Source of the DNA: Aquatica leii
Taxonomy: Eukaryota > Arthropoda > Insecta > Coleoptera > Lampyridae
Assembly (NCBI GenBank): GCA_035610365.1
Contig: CM069439.1
Coordinates: 19,729,533-19,793,532, forward strand
Direction: 5' to 3'
Length of the DNA: 64,000 bases
Part shown: positions 33,482 to 45,283 of the stretch, piece by piece
Position numbering within the stretch: the stretch's first letter is position 1
Layout of the letters: each line of letters opens with the position of its first letter
Position numbers and translations under genes: made by a program
The notes under the pieces: model-generated
The model's input: the letters and a program-made list of their open reading frames with translations, nothing else
The model's database searches: none
What the model was told of the DNA's origin: nothing

Positions 33482-33710
33482 AAGAGGAAGAGGCCATGAA
33501 AGAGGAGGGAGTCGTGGTCGTGGAAATGTGCATAGACCGCAACAAGCGAATTAAGCGGAGAATGAAATTGCATTTATAGCATTAAACTGTGGAGTTGTAG
33601 ATAAATTAAATGGAAGAAAAGTTTTTGTAATTGACTCTGGAGCGACACAACATTTGGTATCCGACAAATTAGAAGAACAAATGGCAGAAGTTGAAGCGAT
33701 AGAAACATGA
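33482..33710 (+). pseudogene. copia protease region
   Basis: Same frame as gag after its stop: RGRGHERGGSRGRGN, another TAA at 33551-33553, then KVFVIDSGATQHLV at 33617-33658 with the DSG catalytic triad of a retroviral-type aspartic protease, ending at TGA 33708-33710. It would cut the gag-pol polyprotein; here it is separated by stops. Confidence 0.85.
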
Positions 33711-34630
33711 GTATTTATTCAAATCGCAAATGGAGAAAAGATGATTGCACTAAGAAGGGGATTCTACATGGTATTTGTGAAGGGAAGAAAATAAGTATTC
33801 CGACATTAATAGTGGAAGGTATGGCACAGAATTTGTTATCCGTAAGCCAGTTGACGCAGAAAGGGTATTTGGTTACATTTAATGATCACGCAGTTAAAAT
33901 CTCGGGCGATGGGTTTGACATCGTGTGTAACAGAACAAATAATTTGTATACGTTGCACATCGACATTCAGGAGATGGCACTACATACTGAGAAGCAACGG
34001 GATCCTACAATATGGCATAGAAAACTAGGTCATTTGAATTATGGAGACTTAAGAATTTTAAAATTACTGATTTCATATGAGAAATGTGAACAATGCATTG
34101 AAGGAAAAAGTTCAAGAAGAACGTTTAATGAAACTCCTAAACAAACAAGAGATATAGGTGAGTTAATTCATTCAGACATATGCGGGCCAATGAATCCTTG
34201 TACGTCGAGTGGCGAAAAATATTTTCAAATGTTAATAGATGATTACTCACATTTTCTGATAGTAAAATTGCTAAAATCAACTAATGAAGCTGAGCAAAAT
34301 ATTATTGATTATTTAAATTTAATAAAAACACAGCACGGAAAGAAAACTAGAAGAATACGAGTGGATAATGGTGGAAAGTTTACATCACAAAACTTTCAAA
34401 ATTTTTGTAGAATGAAAGAAATTAGAATAGAGTATTCATTACCATATTGTCCTCAACAAAATGGCAAATCAAAGCGTATGAATAGGACACTGATGGATAA
34501 AGTGCGAACCAAATTTGCTGAAACAAAGCTACCAAAACACCTTTGGGGTGATGCAATCTTGTGTTCAGCTTATGAGATAAATAGATGCCCAACCAATGCA
34601 AATAGAGGTTTAACACCAGCAAAAATTTGA
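33711..34630 (+). pseudogene. copia integrase
   Basis: Frame shifts near 33760, then stays open. Pre-integrase zinc finger: WHRKLGHLNYGDLRILKLLI ... CEQCIEGKSS (H, H, C, C). Integrase core: IHSDICGPMNPCTSSGEKYF (first D), RRIRVDNGGKFTSQNFQNFC (second D), and PQQNGKSKRMNRTLMDKVRT, where the catalytic glutamate of the family NGxxERxNRT is lysine. TGA at 34628-34630 replaces the tryptophan codon of the usual TPxEIWHGK. The enzyme would insert cDNA into chromosomes; this copy could not. Confidence 0.93.
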
Positions 34631-36235
34631 CATGGTAAAAATGATTTAGAAAGACTACGAGTATTTGGATCTAAGGCATGGACCGTACAGCTACCAAGAC
34701 AAGGAAAATTAGACTCAAGAGCCAAACCGATGATTATGGTGGGTTATTGTGGAGGTGGTTATCGATTATGGATTTCTGAAGAGAATAAAATTATAAATTC
34801 TACTAATGTTATATTCAATGATTTAAAGACTGAGTACTTAAACCATAAAAGTGATGATGAAAATATGAACAAAGAAAAACCCGTGTACGAAATAGAAAAA
34901 GATCATGAAGAAGCAGAAGATGATATGGGAAAATTAGAAGAATCACGGTCAAATGAGGAGAAAAACGTACAAGAAGAGATGTTAGAAAGAAAGAGCAGAT
35001 GTGGTAGAACTATAAACAAACCGAAACACCTTCAAGAATACGAAGTTTACACAGCTTATTGTTTATTGACAATGGAACGAGTTCCACAAAAATTTAATGA
35101 TGCAATTATGGATGAGACATGGAAAGAAGCGATTGAGAAGGAACTAGTTTCTCATGAAAAACTCAATACGTGGACTCCTACGACACAAAAATTGGGTATA
35201 CAATCAATAGATACTCGATGGGTATTTCAAATAAAAGATGATGGCAGCAAGAAAGCGCGGCTAGTAGCCAAAGGTTTCCAAATACAGGAAGACGAACAAT
35301 TTAATCCAGTGTATGCACCGGTCGCTAGGATGGCAACCGTTAGGATGTTGTTAGCACATGCAATAAACAATGAATGGAATGTTAGACAATTGAATATTCC
35401 TACAGCCTTTTTAAATGGGAAGTTGGAATCAGAAGTATATATCAAAATTCCACAAGGCGTGATTGAAAAGAAAGGACGAGTCATGAAACTAAATCGAGGA
35501 TTATATGGGTTGAAAGAATCTCCAAAGTGTTGGAACAACAAGTTCAATCAAGTAATGTTAAAGGAAGGATATCAAAGATCCCAATATGATTTTTGCTTAT
35601 ATTCAAATGATGATGTTTGGTTAGTAATATTTGTAGATGATATTATAATTACGGGAAAAGATTCAGAGGTAGAACAATTAATTAACCTTTTAAAGAAGGA
35701 ATTTAATGCAAGAGATTTGGGCGAAGTTTCAAAGTTTTTAGGAATGCAGATTAGTAGAAGAGATGGTTGTTTATGGATAACGCAACCCAAAATGATTGAG
35801 AAGATTCTAGAAACATTTAGAATGACCGATTGTAAAGGTGCTAGTACACCGATGGAAGCACATTTTCAACTTGATGATGATCAGGAAGAAATAGAGGTAC
35901 CTTTCAGGAAACTTATTGGATGTTTAATGTATTTGGCTTTGACAACAAGACCAGATGTTATGTTTGCAGTGTCATATCTCAGCAGGGCAACTGCACATTC
36001 AACAGCCGAAGCTGGGAAAGCTGGAAAAAGGATATTACGTTACTTAAAGGAAACCTCACAGATGGGTTTGCTTTACACAAAAGGTGGTGAAGAGTTGATT
36101 TCTTATTCGAACGCCGATTGGGTAGTTGACAAGAGGGTCAGGAAAAGTGTCAGTGGTGGAATTATATTTTATGGTGGAAATTTAGTGTCATGGTTTTCAC
36201 GAAAGCAGTCGTGCGTGGCCGATAAGTATGATTAA
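34631..36235 (+). pseudogene. copia reverse transcriptase and RNase H
   Basis: Same frame as integrase, past the nonsense codon. Linker, then RT: NTWTPTTQK, KKARLVAKGFQIQEDEQFNP, QLNIPTAFLNGKLESEVYIK (palm motif A shows N-I-P in place of the usual D-V-xTAFL), LYGLKESPKCWN, and VWLVIFVDDIIITG (catalytic FVDD), KFLGMQISRRDG, then MYLALTTRPDVMFAVSYLSR. RNase H begins at ISYSNADWVVDKRVRKSVSG, with N where the family has D in SDADW. It stops after CVADKYD, and about 50 residues including STEAEY are missing. Confidence 0.93.
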
Positions 36236-36425
36236 ATCTTTTGAGAACTCTAAAAGAAGAAACACATTGATATTAAGGAACATTTTATAAAGGACTTGGT
36301 TAACAAAAATATTATTGAAATTGAATAAGTATGTTCAGAACAAAACATTGCAGACATGATGACTAAAGTATTAGGCAAAGAGAAATTTGTTAGATGTATA
36401 GAAAATGCAAAATTAATTTACAGTT
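36236..36425 (+). pseudogene. copia RNase H C-terminal tail
   Basis: After the deletion the terminal block reappears: HIDIKEHFIKDLVNKNIIEI, one TAA, then NIADMMTKVLGKEKFVRCIE and LIYS before a stop near 36424. Corresponds to KHIDIRYHFIRD...IADILTKPL of copia proteins. Confidence 0.85.
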
Positions 36426-36457
36426 AAGCGATTTAACATTATTATAATGTTGCAATC

Positions 36458-36466
36458 GAGGGGTGG
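36458..36466 (+). other. copia polypurine tract
   Basis: GAGGGGTGG directly before the 3' LTR; the usual second-strand priming site, with one T. Confidence 0.7.
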
Positions 36467-36661
36467 TGTTGGAGTTTCTTTAGTCTATGATAAAGTAACT
36501 CTATGTTTTTTGTGATGTGAGACAGTATATAGTAATGAAGTTAAGTAGAGGTTTTTTAACGTTTAAGATGTTTGTGAACAGTTAGTGTTTAGAAGAATTA
36601 ATTATTAAGTTGTATTATTATTATAAAAAGTATTACACGACCATAGGCTCGATTATTAACA
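36467..36661 (+). repeat. copia 3' LTR
   Basis: 195 bp, TGTTGGAG to TTATTAACA. It carries the two blocks missing from the 5' LTR, so the losses happened in the 5' copy after insertion. Confidence 0.95.
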
Positions 36662-36944
36662 CATTTAACCACAGTAATTTAACTACGCGTTATCTGATAA
36701 CGTTATTTTGTATTTATTTTTATTTTTGGTGTTAGCAATTTGCTGAGAAGCAATTTGCACTTCTTAAAACAGTTTATTTTTATTCGTGGTGTTAACAACC
36801 TTAGGAGACTACAGGTTTGTAATTTACGATTTATTTTGCCAAAAATTTTTTTTAAATGTTTTATTGGAACTTTTATTTTGGCATTTTTTGGTTGTATTTA
36901 AGCTCTAATTTTGCCGTTATCGTTAATCAGATACTCCCTGTAGA

Positions 36945-37775
36945 CTCCGACCCTAGAATCCTTTGCTACTTGAAATACTTTAGATTGAAAACAACTGCCA
37001 ACAATTTCTTGTCCTAAAGAATCCGTAATCTAATCTATTCCCCACGTTACTCAATCTTCTCGTAATGAAATGTGTAGCTTTTTCACTCAAAAGCTTCTCT
37101 AAAATTGCACTTATTATTTCAAAGCTTCAATCATCACATTATCGAGTTATACTCTGAAATGGCCTTCTTAGACATTCTTTTACATTTATTTACTTTTTTT
37201 AACTTTTTGAGTAAAATATTTTTATGTAAAATAACTGTAGAAAATAACGTTTATTCTTTGTTTTGTGCTATGAGTGAAATTTCAACTCTTTCACGATTTA
37301 TCACACCGACAATAATCACCTTTAAGTTTTTTTTTGTTTGCGAAACCAAAATACACAATTTTAGCCGTCATGTTTTCCGGCAAGGATTCTTCTACTCCAA
37401 AATTAAGTAAATAAGTAAAAACAAATTTGGACTTTATAAATTATAGAGCAAATAAAGTCTATTTTCAATTTTTTTCTAAGTTTCAAAATTCATTGATCTA
37501 ATGTGTATATAAATTTTAAAAAATTGATACGGTGATACTTATCGGGTACTGTTGACAATGGTCGTCTCTTTACGGCGACTGTCCAATGGGTTAATTTGCG
37601 TAATATTTGAAGTGCACGCATGTGACAATGTTTTATTGTTTGGGGACTCTAGTAGTAGATTAATAACGTGTGTCGTAAAAATTGCAGTTTAACAAAACCA
37701 CCTCTCGCTTTAATGTGCCACCAATTTATTTTTGCGGTTGTCCCGATAAGATCGTCGTATAGAACCAGTTGCATA
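36945..37775. other. Interval upstream of the two-exon gene
   Basis: Mostly non-coding. 37105-37410 holds a plus-strand frame with no motif. 37540-37775 is less AT-rich (for example GGTCGTCTCTTTACGGCGAC near 37560) and could contain the promoter and 5' UTR of the gene starting at 37776; no clear TATA box. Confidence 0.35.
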
Positions 37776-38208
37776 ATGGCGTAAGTAAAACATTAATTCA
37801 TGAAGTTTACTTTAAAATTACAATTTATGTAGTGGCGAGCAGTTGTCATTAGGGGACTTAAACGGTATCAAATTCTTTGACATAAATGGTTCTTCGCCTG
37901 GCAATATTTATATATCGCAAATGTTAGTTTTCAATACTTACAGAAGTCAGCCAACAATATCATTTCTGCAAAATTATCAAGGTAATCCTAAGAATTTTTG
38001 CTTTTACACGACCGAAGTAGAAAATCTTTTAATAATCGCCAATGTGCATGCCTCCTCTGGTAACGGATTACCGGGGATGCATTATATTTTCATCAATGAA
38101 AAATTAAGAGCTATTGTGCGTACCATTAATGTTAGTTCATTTAATGTAGCATTTCTTCAATTTGGAATTCATAATAACTTTTATAACTTAAGCAACTTTT
38201 ACAATTAA
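37776..38208 (+). CDS. Two-exon gene for an unrecognised 126-residue protein
   Basis: Exon 1 is ATGGC (37776-37780); intron 37781-37832 (GTAAGT...TATGTAG, 52 bp); exon 2 is 37833-38208 ending TAA. The splice joins codons as ATG GCT GGC GAG CAG, giving MAGEQLSLGDLNGIKFFDIN at the start, and the frame then runs 121 codons without a stop in DNA that is otherwise stop-dense. The protein has no signal peptide, no membrane segment, one cysteine (FCFY) and many alternating hydrophobic/polar stretches (NIYISQMLVF, NLLIIANVHA, MHYIFINEKLRAIVRTINV), suggesting a small soluble beta-rich fold. The tail is Asn/Phe/Tyr-rich. An AATAAA lies 58 bases after the stop. Not recognised as any transposon or known family. 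A gene call is likely; the function is unknown. Confidence 0.65.
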
Positions 38209-38265
38209 TTTATGTAATGCACATTGTACATATTTTAAGAAACATGCGTAACGATAATAATAGAT

Positions 38266-38271
38266 AATAAA
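38266..38271 (+). terminator. Polyadenylation signal of the two-exon gene
   Basis: AATAAA 58 bases downstream of the stop codon, a typical short insect 3' UTR. In AT-rich DNA such hexamers are frequent, so support is modest. Confidence 0.4.
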
Positions 38272-38612
38272 ACATAATATAAAATACACTTGTTTAGAAA
38301 TAGTATTACCAATATCGTAATACCTTTTTTGTATTTAGTTAGTCACTGATAGTAATCGAGACTACGTTTATTTTTAATCAATCGGAGTTTAATAAATATA
38401 CAGATATTATCAATAATAAATACATTATAAATTACACGTTTTTTTTTAGTTTTTAAAACAAATTACATTTTTTTCCTTTATCTTTACTGTACTTACCATA
38501 CCACAATAGTAAAGACCTTTTGGACCACCCAAATTTCTTCCAATCTTCCAATCTTTTGATACAAAAGTCTTTCATCACTCAGGGTTCAAGCTTTTGCATA
38601 ATTTAGGGGTGT

Positions 38613-38890
38613 TGAATCGACTCGATTAAATGGTTAACCGAAACATTTCCTTATTGGTTAACCGGTTAATTTAAAATTGAGTTATTCATTTTTGGTTAAT
38701 CAATTCAGTTTAACCATCCTTGGGTAAATGATTTAGGTTAACCGTCTTTGGATAAACGATTCAGTTTAACCATCTTTCGTAAAACGATCTTTTCTTATAC
38801 GATTTACTTAAAGACCTTTAGGTTAAAGGACCATTTTAATCACGAATTATTAAATTATCTATTTTAACCATGTTTGGTTAAACCGTTGGC
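38613..38890. repeat. GGTTAACC-type degenerate tandem array, left arm
   Basis: Repeats of a roughly 28-36-base unit: GGTTAACCG, TTCATTTTTGGTTAATCAAT, TCAGTTTAACCATC, repeated with variations. The left edge reads TTTAGGGGTGTTGAATCGAC (38604-38623), like the start of a hAT-type inverted repeat. It is the reverse-complement counterpart of the array at 44930-45283. Confidence 0.65.
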
Positions 38891-39323
38891 GGAAAACAAA
38901 AAAAAGTATTACATATTTGTAAATAATAAATAGATTAAGCAATTGTTTTGCATTCTAATTTAAGAAAGCAAATTTTGGAAATTTAACATATCAATTCCTA
39001 TTTGTTTAAAAAGTTAATAAGTGTGATTTTAGAGGCTTCAATTTAAAACGCAATTTTAAAAATAAATTTGACACCTTTTTTAATAGTTTTCTTTTCACTA
39101 ATAATTTTCCAATTTTATTTTGTTGTTTTGTTAAATTTCTAAAGGAAATACTTTTAACAATTTAAAACAGTAGACTACTGAAAATGTAGAAGTGCTAGTC
39201 TTTACGTATGTGTACTAAATTTTACTAGGTGTTTTTGACTACTTATTCAAACTTTTGTTGTTCATAATACATATCTTGTTTTAGTGCTGAAAACACTTAT
39301 AGGGAGCTTGATTCGAAAGCTTG

Positions 39324-41650
39324 TGTAACGAAACGATGAAACGCTCAGATGAAGCAAATCTGAAATTTGCGGTAGTGCCCAATTTCACTTCATTTTTTGG
39401 ATGCAATGTTTATTATTATTAAACAGGATATACCTTATGATTTGTTTTATGTTTTAAAAATATGATAAGTTTTAATTTCACTCAGCAGAGCTGAATAATA
39501 ATTATGGTAATTGCAAAATCAGATCCGCGGGAGTTTCCGCCTTGTACGCTGCAAAAACGGTACAATATAGATAAAAATTGCACATAAACATATTTATAGA
39601 GCACAAAATTTACTACAAAAAAGTCCGCGGGGGGATATAATTATATCTAATAGTTTTAAGAGTAACAGAATTTTAATGTGATTTTCGTGCAACTTTGCAC
39701 ACTTGTATCTTCTAAACTATAGAAGGTAATTGTACCCTTCCGCGTACTTTTTTATAGTAAATTTTGTCTTCTATAAAAATGTATATGTGCAGCTTTCTTC
39801 TATCTTGCAACGTTTTAGGGTAATAGTTTATTTGTTGATCTCATTGGGTTTACTTTATTCAGTCTGATGATGTAACACTCCCGTTATACTTAGCGAGCAA
39901 TCGTTATCAGATTTTAATGGTCAAAGATCAACATAACAATTACTGGTAAAATAGGTTTGCTGTATCGGTATTTTAATTATACCGATATGTCGCCCACTAT
40001 CTTGCAATCCTTATTTTGGAAAAAAGTATCGCCTTTAAAAAAACAAAGAGTGCTATACGACCGCCGAACGTATAAGAATGAATAAGATATAGGGCACGCG
40101 TCGTGCCGTCGTAAAACATCTGGCCGGTAAATTTTGAAATAGAAAAAATCCAGACTAAAACTACCTGGTATGAAATAAAATTCAAATGATTGCTACGACC
40201 TCCATTAAGTGACACACATTATCCCTCGATAGCCCCAATTTTCTATTGAATAATGGATTTAATAAATACGTAAAAGTATAAGCATCGTATATTAATTTGA
40301 AATAAAACTGAGTTGCAAAACACACCGTTACATAACTTACATCTTTTTTATACATTTTGTTTACGTTTACTTCCTAAAATACACGGTAAAACTGAAAAGA
40401 CTCTTTTTCTGATTGCATTTTCCAGTTCCTCGTATAATGCAACGCGCAAAACATCTCCAAAATTCATTTTTTCATACAAAAAAGCTCTCAAGCCTATACA
40501 TCACAATCGTTATGTTTATAACGGCTACCAAAACGCCGCCGTTATTTCATAATCGTTATGGTTCAAAATAACGAGAGTGGATAACGAGAGTCGATATGAA
40601 TGGAACCGTTATAAGTTATACAGCATACCCATTTTACAAAAATAACGATTCCGCTAGATAACGACATTGCTATTTATAAGGAGAGTGATATAGCATCAAG
40701 CTGATTGTCTGAGTACATAATTCAACCCATATGAACCCTGAGGGCGACAGTCCGACAGTGTGAAAACTCTATAAAACGCAGCAGAAGTAAACACATGTGT
40801 CCGAAAAAGAAACATACTTATCACCAAAGCGAAACAGGGGTCATAGGTTAATCTACTAGTAACAATTCGCCATAGTTTGCAGGAGTCCTTTTAGTACGTT
40901 GATTTGTTCTCCCGCTGTCAGAATAAATCTAAGAAAATTAAACAAATCATCTTAATACAAACATTTTGGCGGTTTTGATGCAGGATGGTTTACAAAAAAA
41001 AAACAACTCCAGATATTACCTCACTGACAAAGGTACCCTTACCCGCAAAAAATCGCGGTAGTCACCAAAATCAACTAGACCGAAACACACATGTTCGACT
41101 AAACCCATAATTTATGTTTAAATTTTAAAATGAGTAAACGAAGTAGTAATTTAATAAATTTGATTCATAAAGTTTTATAATAAAAACTATCAATAATTAC
41201 TAGTTTGAGTCATAAACGATTTTACTGCAAAATTATCAAGCATAGAATGAAAGTATGTAAAATAAAATTTGAGTAAATTTTGAATGTTGAAATTGTATCA
41301 AGTCAGGCAATTGTAAAGATTATTACTATTATTAGCGTTATAAGTCTGTTAAGATTAGAGAAAAGAATCATGTTAAAGTAAAGTTCATCTCTTTAATGCT
41401 TTTTTATAATCAGTAGCGCATTTGTTTAATATTAATAGGAAAAAAAAATAGTGGCATTGGTAAATTTTTATTCTAATTGTAGCATGCAGCGCCGCCCAAT
41501 AACAAAACGTAACATCTTAAGGGTAGAAAAGGACACAACGCCACTTTTAGCAGATTGGGTAAAAAAAGGGGAAGCCAATTGGCAGATATGGTACTGAAAG
41601 CGTTCGTGAACTGCCCAATCAGAAAAAAACGTTTTAGGATATAAAATCAA
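39324..41650. repeat. Unidentified interspersed repeat, copy 2, interrupted
   Basis: 39324-39840 matches the first part of 18771-19990 and 40935-41650 the second part, from TGTAACGAAACGATGAAACG through CCAATTGGCAGATATGG. The intervening 1.1 kb is absent from copy 1, pointing to an insertion here. A minus-strand frame at 41662-41468 has no recognised motif. Confidence 0.75.
39841..40934. mobile_element. 1.1-kb insertion with imperfect inverted segments
   Basis: Fills the gap in repeat copy 2. Left part AATCGTTAT ... GGTAAAATAGGTTTGCTGTA (39899-39967) resembles the reverse complement of 40610-40660 (GAATCGTTAT ... GTAAAATGGGTATGCTGTAT). Many ATAACG/CGTTAT words occur. Probably a non-autonomous DNA element; its exact ends and target duplication could not be fixed. 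Confidence 0.4.
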
Positions 41651-44600
41651 AATTGCGTACAAAGAAAGAGGAGAGTTTTAAACGAAGGTTTTAAAAACCC
41701 TGACGCGGTGCAAAAAAAAATTAAGAATAACTATTTAAATTTTATTCTATCGTTTAACGAGAATTTTTCTTTGTTTTTTAGTTGTAAACGGAGAGAGCAA
41801 ATTTATTATTTTCTTTTCTTTGTCTTTAGCAATTCACGGGTCGCTTATAAGATTAGTTTTACTTTTTTTGCGCCAAAAGATCACGCTAAGAACACTTAGA
41901 GAATGTAATAAAAATGCATTTCGATTATTTCACGTCGCGAAATGTTTTTATTGCAAGTCCAGTCTGCTGTAAGTCTTCTTTAGATATGACAGGGAATCGC
42001 AAACGCTACAAACTGTTGAAAAAAAAAAGTTTTTAAACTGTGGAAGCACATTTCCAATGGTGAAATCTCTACTTCGAAACTTTTACATCTGAAAGGATGT
42101 GGCAACGTAGCTCGAACCGTGTCATAATCTTAGAAGCTGTTGAATTGTGAACCGTTATAAAATTACTACACTATAAACTGGTAAAGTCCAGTAATCATTT
42201 TCTTTTGTTTTTTTTTAAAAACTCGTGTCAACTAATTAGAGTGTGGTGAAACAATTGCCAGGGATCACGCGATATAAATTGTTTATTTAATCCGACCGTA
42301 TTCAATCAAAGTCTGGCGAAATTTCTGAAAGTTCCATTTTGGCTTTGAAAATGATTGTGTTCAGAAAATATTTAAAATTTTACATTTATCCGAATGCTTT
42401 TAACCGTATTTAAGCCAACAGAAAATGGCAGTCAGTGGACGTGAGACTTAATTTGTTCGACCTTTTGTCGCATAACATGCTTGTGACCGAAATATGACTA
42501 TTTGAGCTTTGCGAAGGTGAGTTTTTGCCTTGAAAATATATTGTGTCAAATAAAGTTCGGTGTTTTGAGATTTTGTTGCTTACGTTGTGTTTCTTACCGT
42601 ACATCGCTTGGAAAAAGAACCTAAGAGTTACTAACACAACCCAAATATTTCCTAATACCTGCTGCCTAAATAAAACTTAGAGTTGAGAAAATAAATAAGT
42701 ACGGCCATTCACGACATTAAAGTTTTACAACCAAAACATCGCGTCTCAATGTTGGTGCCAACTGCTGGTGGAAGAAAACCGCGAATTTATGACAGTTTAT
42801 TGAGCATTTTGTTAACGATTTGAAAAGATTCGCCCAAAATACTCATTTCTGTGCTTCTCTTACCCTTTGCAATCAATTCGTACTAAACTATTACATACTA
42901 CTAAAACTATAAATAGGGAAACAACAGCCGGAAGTGTTTCGATTTAGAGTACTAATTATGAGGCCGGTTCATTTACATGCTATAATGTGTGTTCAAGTGC
43001 ATGGATTTAAAAAAACGCGATTGGGTTTCTTCTTAGATATGTCACCGGAAACTACGTTTTATCAGCATGCAACAATTCTTGATAATAAGCGGTCTCGCTC
43101 ATCATTTGTTATCACAAAAAATCATATGTCATTGGTGTTGCTAATTCATCATCTTCCAGCGATGAATAGGTTATGAGAAACAATTCTCAGCCATTTCATG
43201 GACAAATGTTTATTACAAACAATTGGTGAATTATCATACGACTCTATTCTCGTTTAATATGCACCTAGAATACTAGTTATTTCTGTTTTTTAATCTTTTT
43301 ATTATTTATGTATGCATTCTTATTTTTGAAAATCGCAATAAACCTTGTTCATTATATTACGTGTGTAATATTGTGTTTGTTTTCAACACTTTCCGATAGT
43401 TGCAAGACTTGCGATATCTGTATATTTTTTAATAAAAATCTATAAACTAGAGACATAATGTTTCACCAATTTCTGCACAATTATTTTGGCATAACATATT
43501 GATTTTTGAGTGACAAAAATAGAAAAAGTTAATAATACTTATGTACGAATTACAAGTTACAATTTGTTTTTAATCACTCGTTGCATGTTTTTTTAGAGAA
43601 TCCTTTCACCTGTATATAAGAATGCAGGTACCAACGGTAAGGAAGCTCTATTGGCGGCGTTGCGTTTTATTTCGTTGACAACCTCGAGACTATAGACGAA
43701 ACGATTTTGAGTAGTCTACGGATTACAACAGTAAAGAAACATCTGTGTTGCAACTAGGTATTCTACTAGAATCAGTTGGTCGCAGAACCGCACTTTTTCA
43801 AGAAATGCGGATTATGTTTATTACTTGTAGAGCATAAATTAATAAATGTTGTTAGGAAAAAGTCTTCTCTGCAGAGGGACATTTTATGATGCATGGCGTC
43901 TACGTAATTTTTAATTAAATTTATTTTCAATTAAGAATGATGTTTTTATGTAGTTTATATATAACTAATTAAGAATAATATAAGATTGAGGCCTCTAGTA
44001 TACAAGCGCACGTGTACAATTTTTAGTTTTTCTTTTCATCTTTGCATTTTTTTATTTTTAACCAAAACTAACTTTTAGATACTAGTTTTATTCTCGTCAA
44101 AGCAGTAAAACCATAATAACAAGGAAACTTAATTCTTTACCGAATCATTTTAAAGTTAACGATTTTTTCTCCACGAACGCGATTATTATTTTACAGGCAA
44201 TCGTTGTTTGATGAATCTAGGAAAAAGCCCTTGGAAGAAAAACCACGAGAAAAAAATTATTATTTATTCTGTAATTTATATAATGTAATCAATCACAAAA
44301 ACGAATTGAACACGTTTTAATTAAAACAATCTTTTCGTTTTAAATAAAATGTTTTCTTACGTTTACTTATACAAAATTACACTTTCTATAACAAAAAAGA
44401 TTATTGTTTAAAGATATTTTTAACTTAATATTATATAAAACATAATAATATTATTAATATTTTATAAAACATATTGTTCAATTTAAACATTTGGTTTTAA
44501 AATATAAGTTTTTACATTTGTTGTTTTAAGTTTAAGCAAGTGCAAAATGTTTTCCGGAATTTTCTTTCTTTGATTCTCTTATTTTGTAGGTAAACGATAA

Positions 44601-44929
44601 TTGCACTTCTTTTGTTTTATTTGTTTAATGATTGCGATCAAGAATGATTTTTTAAAGATGATCGGTGATCGCAATTGCAATAATATTTAAAATGATCGTT
44701 CTGGTCACTGGTTATTGCCACTAATATTAAACTTTAAAATATTTAAAATCATTTTGTTTATACAAAAGACTGTTCGTCTACAATTTAACTTTGAAACATA
44801 ATAAAAAATCTTACATTTTTTTTTAAATTATTTCGACGTTTTAACAGTTTTTATAAATGAAGCAAAAACTAATCAGTACTTTTTACACTAATAAGCATCT
44901 TAAAGAATATTTTAATGATCCATTTGATT
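41651..44929. other. Long interval with no recognised gene
   Basis: AT-rich. Frames at 41708-41899, 42410-42637 and 42934-43176 have no family motif. 43600-43800 contains TATATAAGAATGCAG and a GC-richer stretch that could be a promoter or LTR, without a partner copy. Nothing else supported. Confidence 0.35.
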
Positions 44930-45283
44930 AAGTAGATTAAGTATGCACTATAGAATTAATTGAACCAAATCAGTTGATAAAAGTGATTAAAACGAATCGG
45001 TTAACAGTAGTTGCTTAAAACAAATCATTAGGAAGGGTTAAAACAATTTGGTTTACTAAAACGAATCATTTGGCTAATTTAACTTTAAGTTATTTAATCA
45101 GTACTCGAAGTTGAAACGAATCAGTTACCAAAAATGGTTAAAACTAATGGTTAACCAAAAATGTATCGGTCGGTTAAAATGAATAAGTTGCCAAAAATGG
45201 TTAAAACTAACTGGTTAACCAAAAATGAATCACTTGGTTAATTTAGCTTCAACCGGTTAACCGGTTACCAAAGGTCAAAACGC
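44930..45283. repeat. GGTTAACC-type degenerate tandem array, right arm
   Basis: At least ten variants of AAACGAATCAGTTACC and AAAAATGGTTAAAACTAA, ending CAACCGGTTAACCGGTTACC. It is inverted relative to the array at 38613-38890, as expected for sub-terminal repeats of a DNA transposon about 6.7 kb long. The right edge meets the mariner-type element at 45290. Confidence 0.65.

Larger units (their letters stand above)
32578..36661 (+). mobile_element. Ty1/copia retrotransposon, structurally complete, dead
   Basis: 4,084 bp bounded by LTRs TGTTGGAG...TTAACA and by identical 5-bp flanks CATTT (32573-32577 and 36662-36666), a target duplication. Order: LTR, primer site, gag, protease, integrase, RT, RNase H, purine tract, LTR, which is the copia order. 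Coding is broken by several stops, frame changes and an RNase H deletion. Confidence 0.96.
31823..36944. mobile_element. Candidate DNA transposon split by the copia insertion
   Basis: Near-identical ends face inward: TATACAGGGTGTATCTGAAA at 31823-31842 and, on the minus strand, TCTACAGGGAGTATCTGATT near 36944-36925. Removing the copia element and one target duplication leaves about 1.03 kb without coding sequence. Ends of the type ACAGGGTGTxTCTGA are common in insect non-autonomous elements. Two 15-base ends alone are weak proof. Confidence 0.45.

Noticed and set aside
42934..43176. 80-codon plus-strand frame starting MFRFRVLIMR
   Set aside because: No homology recognised and no flanking gene structure; chance frame is the simpler view.
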